Of a stretch of 64,000 nt of DNA, positions 44,696-55,042 are shown piece by piece. Below the pieces are notes generated by a model that was not told the DNA's origin, did no database searches, and saw only the letters and a program-made list of their open reading frames with translations. Numbering within the stretch: the stretch's first letter is position 1; each line of letters opens with the position of its first letter. The position numbers and the translations under genes were made by a program. Source of the stretch: Tritrichomonas musculus (taxonomy: Eukaryota > Parabasalia > Tritrichomonadida > Tritrichomonadidae); NCBI GenBank assembly GCA_039105265.1, contig JAPFFF010000014.1:2418001-2482000 (forward strand). Direction: 5' to 3'.

Positions 44696-45182
44696 TTTTA
44701 CATTTAATTTATCTTATTAAATACAAATTTAATTTTATTTTAAATTAGAAAAAGGAATTCCAGATTATGTTTAAAAATATATGAATGAAATAATCATGAT
44801 TATCTTTGATTTTGATCGATTTTTCATTATGGAGAATAAAAAATTTTTAAATTGAGAACACGTTGGTAAGAAATTTCAATACTTTTTTTCTGAACTAACT
44901 ACGGATTTTTCTGAGTTAACTTCGTATTTTTCTGAACTAGCTACGTTTTCATTATTTCAATATAATTTATATATATATCAATTAATAAATATTTTTTGAA
45001 TATATTATTAATATATTCTATATAGATACATATATATTAAAATATATTAATACTAGATATTTAATATTATAAATAAATATATTCAAAAAATGTAAAATAA
45101 TGAAATGGTCGAAATTGAGAGAATTTCACAAATAAAAGAATTGATTATTTATTGATGTATTTGATATCATTTTTTTTTTCAG
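44616..45182. promoter_or_regulatory. Divergent promoter region between pyrB copies B and C
   Basis: Both starts are preceded by the same leader: TGATATCAT, then a T run and CAG directly before the ATG. The TCATT in it matches the trichomonad initiator TCAYW, with A+1 at 45169, 14 nt before the ATG of copy C. Three 21-bp repeats lie at 44885-44946 (core CTGAACTARCTACG). A very AT-rich block lies between these repeats and the copy C start. Confidence 0.5.
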
Positions 45183-46214
45183 ATGATGAAACACATCTTA
45201 AGCGCGGATCAATACGATCGAGAAAGCTTGAAAGAAGTCTTTGACTTAACCAACAAGATCAAATCTCATCCAGAAAATTACTCAAACAAGTTAAGCGATA
45301 AGGTTGTTGCAGTTATGTTTTATGAACCAAGCACACGCACAAGATTATCATTTGAAGCTGCTGCACTTAAACTTGGTGCCAAAATCATCACGACTGAGAA
45401 CGCTGGTTCGTCATCTTCTGCGACCAAAGGTGAAACGATTCAAGATTCAGTACGTGTTATTGCAGGTTATGCAGATGCCATGGTTATGCGTCATAAATCA
45501 GACACATCAGCTATTGAAGCCGCTAGTGTTAACAAGATCCCAATTCTTAATGGTGGTGCAGGGAAAGGAGAACATCCAACACAAGCATTACTTGACTTAT
45601 ATACTATCCGTGAAAAAATTGGTCGCCTTGACAACTTAAAAGTTGCAATTCTTGGGGACTTAGCTAACGGTCGAACCATCCACTCACTTATCAAATTATT
45701 ATCTTTTTATGATAACATCAAAATCTATGGATTAAGCAAAGAAGCATTTGCACTTCCACAAAAGTATGTTGAAATCCTTAAAGAAAAGAACGTTGAATAC
45801 GAAGTTTGCCACAGCTTTTCAGACTTACCGAAAGACTTGGATGTTATGTACCATACACGAATTCAATCAGAACGATTTGAAGGCGATTTTGGCAAAGAAG
45901 AATTCATTGTTGACAAGAACGTCTTAAACATGTTCAGTGAAAACCTTATTTTACTTCATCCATTACCACGCGTCAATGAAATCTCTACAGAAGTTGATGA
46001 TGATCCACGTGCTTGCTACTTCGAACAAGCACACAACGGCTTATGGGTTCGTATGGCTCTTCTTTTACAAGTTCTGAACCGAGACTAAATATAACTAAAT
46101 ATAACTAAATAGAACTAAATTGCGGAATCAATTAATCAATTAATCAATTAATTCATATTAACTAACTTTTCTTACTTATAGACTTTAAATAAATGTTTCC
46201 TATTTCTCTTAAAA
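44790..46214. repeat. Duplicated pyrB unit, copy C
   Basis: Inverted relative to units A and B. It shares about 390 bp of 5' flank with A, including the 21-bp repeats, and about 125 bp of 3' flank with both. Confidence 0.8.
45183..46088 (+). CDS. pyrB: Aspartate carbamoyltransferase, bacterial type (copy C)
   Basis: Third copy of the 301-residue catalytic chain, with Met in VMRHK as in copy B. The frame is intact and all substrate-binding motifs are kept. The 3' flank carries short AACTAAATATAACTAAATA-type repeats directly after the stop. Trichomonads are reported to lack de novo pyrimidine synthesis, and their arginine dihydrolase pathway makes carbamoyl phosphate, so this enzyme may consume that pool rather than feed UMP synthesis (inference). 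Confidence 0.95.
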   Translation: MMKHILSADQYDRESLKEVFDLTNKIKSHPENYSNKLSDKVVAVMFYEPSTRTRLSFEAAALKLGAKIITTENAGSSSSATKGETIQDSVRVIAGYADAMVMRHKSDTSAIEAASVNKIPILNGGAGKGEHPTQALLDLYTIREKIGRLDNLKVAILGDLANGRTIHSLIKLLSFYDNIKIYGLSKEAFALPQKYVEILKEKNVEYEVCHSFSDLPKDLDVMYHTRIQSERFEGDFGKEEFIVDKNVLNMFSENLILLHPLPRVNEISTEVDDDPRACYFEQAHNGLWVRMALLLQVLNRD

Positions 46215-47089
46215 CATGTGTTATTTATATTTTATAAAAATTACAGATTATATTTACTTTGGCTCATTTTTCAAGATCATTTAATGAATTTCTTTTAAAA
46301 AATAAGTAAAACTGCAAATAGTCCTGTTGGATTTAATGTTAATATTTCTTTCGGATGGAAATTTAATCAAAGATTAATTAAATGTTTTGTATTTTTATTT
46401 CAATTGATTTGATATCAACTATTTAGGAAAAATATAGATTTCGTTTTGGATAAAAAGCAAAATGGAATCAAAAAAGGAGAAAAGCGGTGAAAACTTTTTA
46501 AATGGTTCACATTTCAAATAATGAAATTGTGTTATTTCTTTGTTGATTCCAATTTATTTATATCAAATATTTGCCTAGAAAGTAAATGTCCATAATAAAT
46601 CGAGGAAGAATATTCCAAAATATTTTTTCATTATATTAGCAAAAATCTCTTAATACAGTTGAATACAAGTTATTCATTCAATTCTTAATAGAGCAAGAAA
46701 ATAAAAATATAGATATAATTTTAACAATTAAGCCTTATATCTTACATTGTCTAAGTTTGGGCTTTCAAGAAGTTGCCAAACAGATCTTGGAAATTCAAAT
46801 GTTTTCTAAAATTTGGCTGATTATTATGACAATGGAAAAGGTGTGGAAAAGCTTTTCAGCATTGTAAAAAAGATGAAGATGAAGATGAAGTAAAATAGTT
46901 ATAATATCTCTTCAATTGGTAATAAGAAATATATATTAATTTAAGACATGTAAATTAAAATATTGAAATGAAAATTATTATTTTCAGGAGAATCTTTCGA
47001 AGTTCTTCTACAGTCATTAATAAAATTCTGAGTGGTGATAAAATTGTGAGTGGACGTTTAGTTTTTTTTGGTACGTTAAAATTTAAAAA
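46215..47089. other. Spacer with a decayed gene remnant
   Basis: A coding-like stretch without ATG runs from 46640 to 46867 (EYKLFIQFLIEQENKNIDIIL, then LHCLSLGFQEVAKQILEI), and a further coding-like tail (DYYDNGKGVEKLFS) follows in another frame. The pattern resembles an ankyrin-type protein. Otherwise no gene is seen. Confidence 0.35.
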
Positions 47090-48513
47090 ATGGAAGGTAT
47101 CTCAGGATTCCCTATGGCTCAAGCAATCCAAAATGAAATAATTTATAGAAGACTACGAGAGCTAGGTTTTGCTGATAGAGACATCCGTTCATTAGAGAGG
47201 AATGAGACTTGAAACGGCATAAAATACCGAAATCACCAAATATATTTTTTACGAACTCTATACGCCGAATTTACATTTAGACAGCCCACAATAAAAGAAC
47301 TCATGAATGTCTTTAATATTTCTGAAACTCTGGTAAGAAGAGCCATTAAAGCAGGCTTCCAGATGCCAAATGATCCCGGAAGGCACCCTTTCCTTCCAAT
47401 TGATGACGAAAAAAAACTAATAGCAATGATCATTGAAAGAGAAATTCGGGGTAACCCAATAGTACACGCAGAGTTCCGTAAATTTGTCCAAGAAAATTAT
47501 AACGTTGGTGCCTCTACTGGATGGCTGCAATATTTTGTTCAAAGATACTCAGATGAAATACAAAAGGCAAAGTCTTATCCTCAAGACGATTTATGAATGA
47601 CAATCCCAAGAGAATTCTTGATTGCTCACTTTACCAATATGAAAGAAATAGTTGAAAATTGCTGTAGCGAACTTTGTTTCAATCTCGATGAGGTAGGTTC
47701 TAGTGACTGGGAAGAAAGGAAGATCAAAAAAGTTCTTGTCTCAAAAAGTTCAGACCCAAAAACGGTTAACCATGCAGTGTCAAGAAAATTCAAACACCAA
47801 ACTCTAGTTGCTTTAGTATCATCTGCAGGTGATGCCTTAACCCCATTACTGATTGCCAGTTGCGATGTTGAAGAAGATCTCAATAAAAATGGATATCGTA
47901 TCGGCGATGATGTCATTTTTCGTTACCGAAAACCACCTTTTATTAACAAAGAACTGTTTAATGAGTACATTATAAACGTGTTGATTCCATATGTATCATC
48001 ATTACGTCAAAAAGAAGAGTATTCAAATGAACCCGCGGTTCTTTTATTAGACTCGTGCTCTGCTCATGTCAATGATGAAATTCTCAGAATTTTGGGCGAA
48101 AATAGCATAAAAGTTGTTGCTTTTCCAGCACATACAACAAATATCTTCCAAGCTTTAGATCTAGTGCTGTTTGATGTATTTAAAAAAAAAAGCAGACGCA
48201 ACAATCAACAGTTGACCACAGCAAGCAAGCATTTTTATCATCAAAAATAATAAATGCTTATGAAGAAACAATGACAGGCTCACGAATTAGAGCAAGCTTC
48301 AATAGAGCGGGTTTCACCATTGATACCTCAAAAAATCCTCACCGTCTCATTTTTGACGAGAATTTGCTGAAAGAAAATCCAGGTTTTAAAGAATTATGGG
48401 ACGCAAATGTGCCTATGGAGAGGCTATCAGCTCGCCGACAAAACCATAGGTTTGGATGGATAAATCAACAATATTTCCAGATTCCTGGAGTTCAAAATGC
48501 AAGTGATGATTAA
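47090..48513 (+). mobile_element. Decayed pogo-like (DDE_1) transposase gene
   Basis: A DNA transposon remnant. ATG 47090 (MEGISGFPMAQAIQ) opens a helix-turn-helix-like head. In-frame TGA codons occur at 47210-47212 and 47594-47596, then the catalytic domain continues in the same frame: NLDEVGSSDWE (first Asp), LLLDSCSAH (second Asp), and FPAHTTNIFQALDLVLFDVFK (third Asp). A one-base shift follows in the A run at 48182-48191; the C-terminal part then ends at 48513. Three lesions make it inactive. No terminal inverted repeat was found by eye. The family moves by cut-and-paste and is common in trichomonads. Confidence 0.8.
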
Positions 48514-49346
48514 ATAAAGCTTGCTTTAAAAAATAAAATAAAAATGCTTTTTTTCCATATTTAATCATTTTTTATAAATTATATTTTGAATTATAATAAA
48601 GGATTTATTTATATTTATACAGATGGGTTCAGACTTGAAATAACGTATTTTTTTCATTTTAAAATAAATCTATCTTATTATATTTTCATTTTTTTAATAA
48701 ACATATTTAAATAATAAAATAGTTATACATTTCTTTATATTTCTTTATATTTTAATGTAAAAAGAAAGATCTAATGCATTTATCTAATCATTTAAAAATT
48801 TATCAATTTCGGACTATATTCATAATATAAAATAATATATAAATTAAACAACTTATATTTTTATTAAATTTTCGAAATATTGTTTATTAACAGAGATAAA
48901 TGTATAATATATCAAAAAATGGGAGAAATTTGTTTTTGTGTTTTCTCTTTGAATCTTGGATTTATTTATATGTTTAAGCATTTTAAAAGTATTTAATTTT
49001 TTAATATAATATAATCAATTGATTTATTCTAAATTATAGCGATTTAATATTAAGATATAAACTTAATTTTTTTTAGATATAAAATTCTCAAAAAGTTAAT
49101 TTTAAAGTTTATTCTATAACGTTTACTATTTTTTTCCTGATCGTCTATTTTTTTCCTGATTAACCGTTTTTTATCGTTGTGTAAAGTAATCAATCTTTTC
49201 AAAGTTCAGAAAAATGTATTATTTCTTCAACCGTCAGTCGGGATTAGTTTGTGAGGTTTATTTTAAAATATTTTTTATTAAAAAAGTGACTATTTTTTAA
49301 AAAAATGTCATTTTATTAAAAAAAAAAAAAAAATCAGTGATTGCTG
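48514..49346. other. Spacer with no gene seen
   Basis: Extremely AT-rich, ending in an A run (about 49318-49333) just before the next transposase. It may hold transposon termini, but I could not identify them. Confidence 0.4.
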
Positions 49347-50924
49347 ATGGAATACCTGAATACTTCATTATTCACTGATGTTCAGCTTTGGATAGTTGAA
49401 GAAAAATTAAAAGGTTCATCATATGCAAAAATCAAAGAAGAATATAATAAAAATCCTAATTTTGCTGGGACTCTTTCATCAGAAGCTTTGAAAACTTGCT
49501 TGAAGAGATCATCGCTTTCTTTAACATGGTCCAAAGGTAGTATTTGCGGAAATATTCCACTTCTTTCAGAAGTTGATGTTTATTCACTAAAAGAATATGC
49601 TTTGGAAACCGCTATTGATGGGAGCTATATAGACGTGGAAGATGTAATTGAAAAAGCAAACTTTTTAAGGACAACTCGCTTTTCAAATGCTCGTTGTTTT
49701 TTGGTCAAAATTAATTGCTTTAATATAATTCAAGAAATCAGAGAAGAGTTTGATAAGCATGATGCTGGAAGGGACTGGGTTTACCAACATATACAAGAAC
49801 TTGAAGCAGATCTCATGACTCCGAGGAACATTGAAGTAAATAGGCTTGTTGCTTGTACTCCCAGTAAAATTGAACTTTACACAAATACTTTGTTTCCCTT
49901 TTTAATTAATATTCCTCCTTCTCTTCGATTCACCGCTGACGAAACAATGTTGCAACCAACAGTGTCTAGAAAAGTTTTAGTTCCTGATGGCATGTCGAGA
50001 CCTTTATTGCCTGATGAACTAACGCTCCCACACATTACAGCAATGTGCTGCTGTAATGTGTTGGGAGACAAATTTCCATTATTCATTGTATTAAAATCAT
50101 TGGTCAAGCTTCCTTCAGATTTATTGGAATTTCAAATGAATGGAGATGCCGTTTTTGCCAGCAGCCCCAGCGGCTGGCAGACTCGTGATACATTTTTATT
50201 TTTCGCAATTTGTTTTGTCAATTGGTTGTCAATGTTTAGATTGAAACTCGATAAATCGATAAGAAATTCTAGAGCTATTTTAATTCTTGATGGCCACAAG
50301 TCGCGTGAAAATCCTGTGGCCATCAAGATATTAAAACAGCATAACATAGAAGTATTTATAATTCCATCCCACACGAGCCATCTTACACAGCTTTATGATG
50401 TTGGGATCGGCTCGCCGATGAAATCAGCATTTTCTGATTTTCTTAAGAAAATGATGAAGGATTTTGAAATTGACAAGAACAATACTGGTCAACTTAGGCT
50501 TTTTTGTATTCGAGCAGCTATCCTTTCATTTGATTTGAAAGCAAACAAAAAGGCCTGCACTACTGCAGCCAAATTAACTGGCCTTAATCCAGTTGATTGT
50601 AGTCAACTGTTAAATAGTAATTTTGTTCAGGAGTTAACACCTGCAATTCAAAAATACATAAAGATAAAAAAGAATACATCAAACGCAAATGAATTAAATA
50701 TTAATTGTAAATTTATAACAAACGATCAAAATATCAATGTTATTAACGATTTCATCAAATGCAGTAAATTCCATAAACATCTTTCTTTGCTGAATTATAA
50801 TGGAAATTATTTAAATAATGTTTCAAGTTTGTGCAAAAGAATTATAAATGATTGTCGATTCCTGAGCACAATTCCATGTTTCTATGATACAAACTCATCT
50901 AAAATTATATTTTTTGATGATTGA
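49347..50924 (+). mobile_element. Pogo-like (DDE_1) transposase, whole reading frame
   Basis: 525 residues from ATG 49347 (two codons after a TTG). The N-terminal part looks like a helix-turn-helix DNA-binding region (VEEKLKGSSYAKIKEEY). The catalytic triad of a DDE_1 endonuclease is visible: FTADET (first Asp), LILDGHKSREN (second Asp) and SHTSHLTQLYDVGIGSPMK (third Asp). The C-terminal tail is Asn/Lys-rich. It is not a close copy of the decayed element at 47090-48513. No terminal inverted repeats or target-site duplication could be found by eye, so mobility is unproven. The reading frame contains strong hairpin-forming palindromes (50025-50067, 50286-50327). Confidence 0.85.
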
Positions 50925-51290
50925 TCAATTTTAAGAAGAAATTGACTTTAATTTCCATGAAAAATTCAATTGCATATTAAAATTCAAAACAACTGAAAGT
51001 TGATATCAAAAGTAATTTTGAAATGACAAATCGAAGATATTCTATTTTGTTGAAATTTTTAGCGACTTGCGAATTAACATTACGATATTCATAATCTTAA
51101 TAAATGCCTTCCTATTTTGCAAAAGTCATGCCATATTATTTATCAAATAATAAAATTCATCAATGCAAATCTTAGAGATTTGAACTAGTATTGATATTGA
51201 CAAAAGATTTGTTTCATCCAATTAAAATAATGAAATGCAAACTTAAATTCTTTTCACCAAATAATATTTTATTCATCAACTTATACAAAA
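50925..51290. other. Spacer with no gene seen
   Basis: AT-rich. The last 40 bp (TTTTCACCAAATAATATTTT) look like a degenerate first unit of the minisatellite that follows. Confidence 0.4.
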
Positions 51291-51745
51291 ATAATTTTCA
51301 CCGGAAGATCTTATTCAAAATCTAACAGAAAAATAATTTTCACCGGAAGATCTTATTCAAAATCTAACAGAAAAATAATTTTCACCGGAAGATCTTATTC
51401 AAAATCTAACAGAAAAATAATTTTCACCGGAAGATCTTATTCAAAATCTAACAGAAAAATAATTTTCACCGAAAGATCTTATTCAAAATCTAACAGAAAA
51501 ATAATTTTCACCGGAAGATCTTATTCAAAATCTAACAGAAAAATAATTTTCACCGGAAGATCTTATTCAAAATCTAACAGAAAAATAATTTTCACCGGAA
51601 GATCTTATTCAAAATCTAACAGAAAAATAATTTTCACCGGAAGACCTTATTAAAAATCTAATAAGGAAATAATTTTCACCGGAAGATCTTATTCAAAATC
51701 TAATAAGGAAATAATTTTAACCAAAAAATCTTATTCAATATGATA
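51291..51745. repeat. 42-bp minisatellite, about 10-11 units
   Basis: Units start at 51291 and every 42 bp after that (51333, 51375 and so on to 51669), with a degenerate unit from 51711. The first nine are nearly identical. The core reads TTTCACCGGAAGATCTTATT. 42 is a multiple of three, and one frame reads KIIFTGRSYSKSNR without stops through most units, but no start codon or gene context is seen. Confidence 0.95.
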
Positions 51746-52058
51746 AATATTTTTATCAGATATTTAAATTCTCTTTTATCAGATTTTTAATTCAATATGA
51801 TAAATGAAAAATCTAATTGAACTCAAACAAAAAGGCAATTATTATTATTTAGATAAAAAATAATTTTTATTTATAAAAAACAAAAAATTCATTATGCCGT
51901 AAATAAAACCTAAATATTTTATTATTCTATATATCTTTTATATGTAAATATTAAAATAATTTGAAAAAAAAGTATAATGACTAATTTTGCAGAATAAATG
52001 CATTCTGCTACTTCAATAAAAGAGATATTTTGTTTTATTTTAAAAATTGTTTTTTTTT

Positions 52059-52102
<44 letters not shown>

Positions 52103-53213
52103 ATTCAAATTTAAATATAACCACTGGTAAGGAAAAAAATCAATATTCTGGAAAAAAATCAGAGACGTTATACGAAAACCTCCAAAAAAAAGAAAATTTC
52201 ACTTTAAAAATGCATAATAATAAAATATCAATACCAATTATTTTTAATTTTCATATTTAATGTAGAAAATTTAAGAAAAATGAACTATATATAATAATTC
52301 ATTTCGATGTTTTGAAAAAAATACTCAATATCCATTTATTTCCAGACAATTAGAGCAACTATAATATTGTTAATTCGTTTTAAATGATTTTTTTGAAGTT
52401 TCAAATAGAATGATGAATACAAAATTTCTCTCAAAATTTTGAATGATTTTCCTTTCAATTTTATATTTTAAGATTAAAATATGATTATCTTTAAATATAA
52501 ATAAATATTTAATAATCGTATCGGTGTTATTAAAGATAATCTTATATAATTAAACACATCATAATATGATTAAATAAAAAACCTATTAAGTCCCAAAAAG
52601 TCCCAGCATATTGAGTCGGAACCCATCTATTTATACATACTTTAAACATATATAATAATATTAAATATTGAGTGAGATATCTTCAAAAAATATATTTTTT
52701 TTTATACAAAAAAAAAAAAAAAAAAGTGCCTCTCACAATTTTATCACCGCTCAGAATTTTATTAATGACTGTAGTTTATCGTACCTTGTTGTTCCAAAAT
52801 AAGGCGCAAACAAAAAGCATCAGGTTCTTTGTCAGCTCTTGTCAACATCTCGCCTCTGGTTGTTTCAAAATAAAACAAAACCAAAAAAAAATCAAATTAT
52901 TATACCTGCTATGGATAAAGGTATATTCGGTTCAAACTGCCAAGAAAACAATTTTGCAAATGAATGGAGTCATAATAAAAAGGATGACAGCAAAATGAAT
53001 TTCCAGAAATCAATGAAATACATTCTATTAGAGCACGAATATTACAAGAACATACTTATTGATGAAAATGTTTCAGATTCACCAAGGTGCTGTGGCACAT
53101 TTTATTTAAAGTAAGTCATAATAATATGCAAATTAATGTTTGTGTAGGCCTAAAATTCAATTGTTCTACTAGTTCATTCTTAAATGAATACAATGTAACA
53201 AATTTAGGAACAT
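51746..53213. other. Spacer with homopolymer tracts
   Basis: Contains T11 followed by A38 (52050-52100, broken by ATA) and a similar T/A tract near 52688-52725. Open frames at 52672-53114 cross these tracts and have no recognisable product, so I do not call them genes. Confidence 0.45.
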
Positions 53214-53321
53214 AAAGCAGAGATTTCTTTTGGAAGATCGGATGCAGCTGAGATTTCGCTTGAAGGAGCCGATGCAGCTGAAATTTTGATTGGGGAATCT
53301 GATGCAGCTGAAGTAGTATAG
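53214..53321 (+). repeat. 30-bp coding-like tandem repeat
   Basis: Three full units and a partial of a 10-codon repeat: AEISFGRSDA, AEISLEGADA, AEILIGESDA, then AEVV and a stop at 53319-53321. A stop lies a few codons upstream, so no whole gene remains. It looks like the tail of a decayed repeat protein gene. Confidence 0.6.
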
Positions 53322-54306
53322 TTTAGGCGGTGGCTCGTACCTCGCCCAAGCCTATACACTTCGCCACCAAGCTCAGGTACCCCTTCACGTGGGCCTCGCT
53401 ACCCGGACAAAGAACACGTTATTTCTGAGTTATGAGAATGAGCGGGCTTTGAGTGAAATCTGTGAAAACTTAGATTTGTGGTTAAGTTGTGAGTTGTTCG
53501 ATAATCGTTAATCCGCAAACAAAAAACTTATTTAGTTAAGTTTCCATCTTCCTGATCGAGGCCATTAACTTCCCCTAGTTAACGGACGGCTCCTTTCAAT
53601 AATCACTTCATTTGGAGTAGATCTCTTTTATAAGTAATTCAGAAAAAGGCATCTCAGGGTTAGTTTTTGCACTTTTTTATGATTATCTTTTTCTTCCTTT
53701 TTATGAATATCTGAACTTCTTGGTCTTCAGAAAAAAGACTTAGAACTCTCAGATGATTCGCAAATATTAACACTTTACATAAAAAATTCGAAAACAGATC
53801 AATTTGACAGAGGGTGCAGAACTTTTATTTATAATAATGGAGGAGATAGTGTAAGAAGGGCTACTTGTCTAAACGACAATTCGCCCATCCTTACCCGTTT
53901 TAACCCCTTTCAGACATCACACACCCAGTAAAACCAGTAACTTGTATATCTGAATCACCGTTAAACCTATTAACGTTTAAGTGCTAGAAGAGGTCAGAAC
54001 ACATTTGTCAACTTTTTCTGTCATATTATAATATCCATCAATTTTTTAAGTTTTTAATTTTGGAAGATTACTTACCCTTGATTTATAGAATGCTGCTTTT
54101 TGTGTTGGATACATGTAAATTTCTTCAAGATTAGAGAGATAGGGTGTGCATTTGGGAGGTCAGATAAAGTTTAAAGTTAACGGTTGCCACTTTTGAATAT
54201 TCATCTTTGAATTTACATCTTTGAACCTGACCAAAAATAACAACAACGAAAAATAACGAAAAATAGAACTTTCAAAATTTTTTTATTTTTTTATCAGCAA
54301 TTTATA
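53322..54306. other. GC-richer non-coding region, possible Polinton terminal region
   Basis: The first 100 bp (53322-53420) are far richer in GC than anything nearby and contain interleaved complementary segments: GGTGGC (53329) with GCCACC (53363), and GTACC (53337) with GGTAC (53376). TAGGC (53324) can also pair with GCCTA (53350). Further pyrimidine-rich patches lie near 53560 and 53885. It precedes the first Polinton gene and could hold the element's terminal repeat or a structured RNA; the window does not show the other end, so this is undecided. Confidence 0.4.
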
Positions 54307-54513
54307 ATGTCAAACCAAGCCGAACAATTAAGCACCCTCATTAATAGAATCAACAAAAAGCTAAAAGGTTGGAGACCTGCATTAAAATACCTCTACGATA
54401 ATGATGATGTTGTTGACGGAGTACTAAAAGAGATAAATCACTTTATTGAACAACTAAAGAAATTCAACGGTCCTATTGAATTAATTGCTGAACTTGAAGA
54501 ACTCATTTATTAA
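54307..54513 (+). CDS. Polinton small protein, unknown
   Basis: 68 residues, no recognised domain. Hydrophilic and helical (INRINKKLKGWRPALKYL, then VLKEINHFIEQLKKF). It is the first gene of the element at this end; the next gene on the same strand starts 70 bp later. Confidence 0.5.
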   Translation: MSNQAEQLSTLINRINKKLKGWRPALKYLYDNDDVVDGVLKEINHFIEQLKKFNGPIELIAELEELIY

Positions 54514-54583
54514 AAAGATATCTGAAGTGTCTTCAATGACGTTTTTATTTTTGTTTTTTGTTTTTTAATTTCACTCTAAAGAT

Positions 54584-55042
54584 ATGTCAACACCAAAAGT
54601 TTATGATTACATCAATTCACTTATTGATATGTTGGATGAATCAGAGAAGTTCAAACAATGTGATTTCTCAATTCTGTGTGATAGATATCCAATACCTTGT
54701 GGAAAGGCTGCATATAAATCTAAAGTGATATACATATCATTGAAGAACAAAGATAATGAATTCAAACGATTATATTATGATAAGATTGTTGAACTCGGGC
54801 TCGAATATATAACATTAACATCAAATGTTAGAAGAAGAATATCAACAACATCTATTGAGTTCTTCGTTGAAGGTTCAAATGAGGAGCAATCATTTAAAGA
54901 ATACAAGTATTATAATTACAGTATCAGGAAAGTTAATGATAAGAAAACAAAAGAACTCATAGAACAAATGAGACAAAAATATAATATCAATACACCACAA
55001 CTGTTTGTTGGTGTTCAACAACAAATTGTATTAGATGAATGA
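54584..55042 (+). CDS. Polinton protein of 152 residues, unknown
   Basis: No recognised domain. Charged, mixed alpha/beta in appearance (MSTPKVYDYINSLIDML, IEFFVEGSNEEQ), with no membrane helix. It converges on the packaging ATPase gene and overlaps its 3' end by 12 bp, typical of compact viral gene order. Confidence 0.6.
   Translation: MSTPKVYDYINSLIDMLDESEKFKQCDFSILCDRYPIPCGKAAYKSKVIYISLKNKDNEFKRLYYDKIVELGLEYITLTSNVRRRISTTSIEFFVEGSNEEQSFKEYKYYNYSIRKVNDKKTKELIEQMRQKYNINTPQLFVGVQQQIVLDE

Noticed and set aside
45161-45182. T run plus CAG before the pyrB ATG as a splice acceptor
   Set aside because: No fitting 5' splice site or the conserved trichomonad branch/acceptor motif is seen; an initiator with a short 5' leader explains it better.
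51291-51745. CRISPR array
   Set aside because: The units are directly tandem without unique spacers, and the genome is eukaryotic.
52672-53114. Two overlapping open frames of about 90-108 codons
   Set aside because: They cross or sit beside A-rich homopolymers, start at weak sites, overlap each other in different frames and resemble nothing known.
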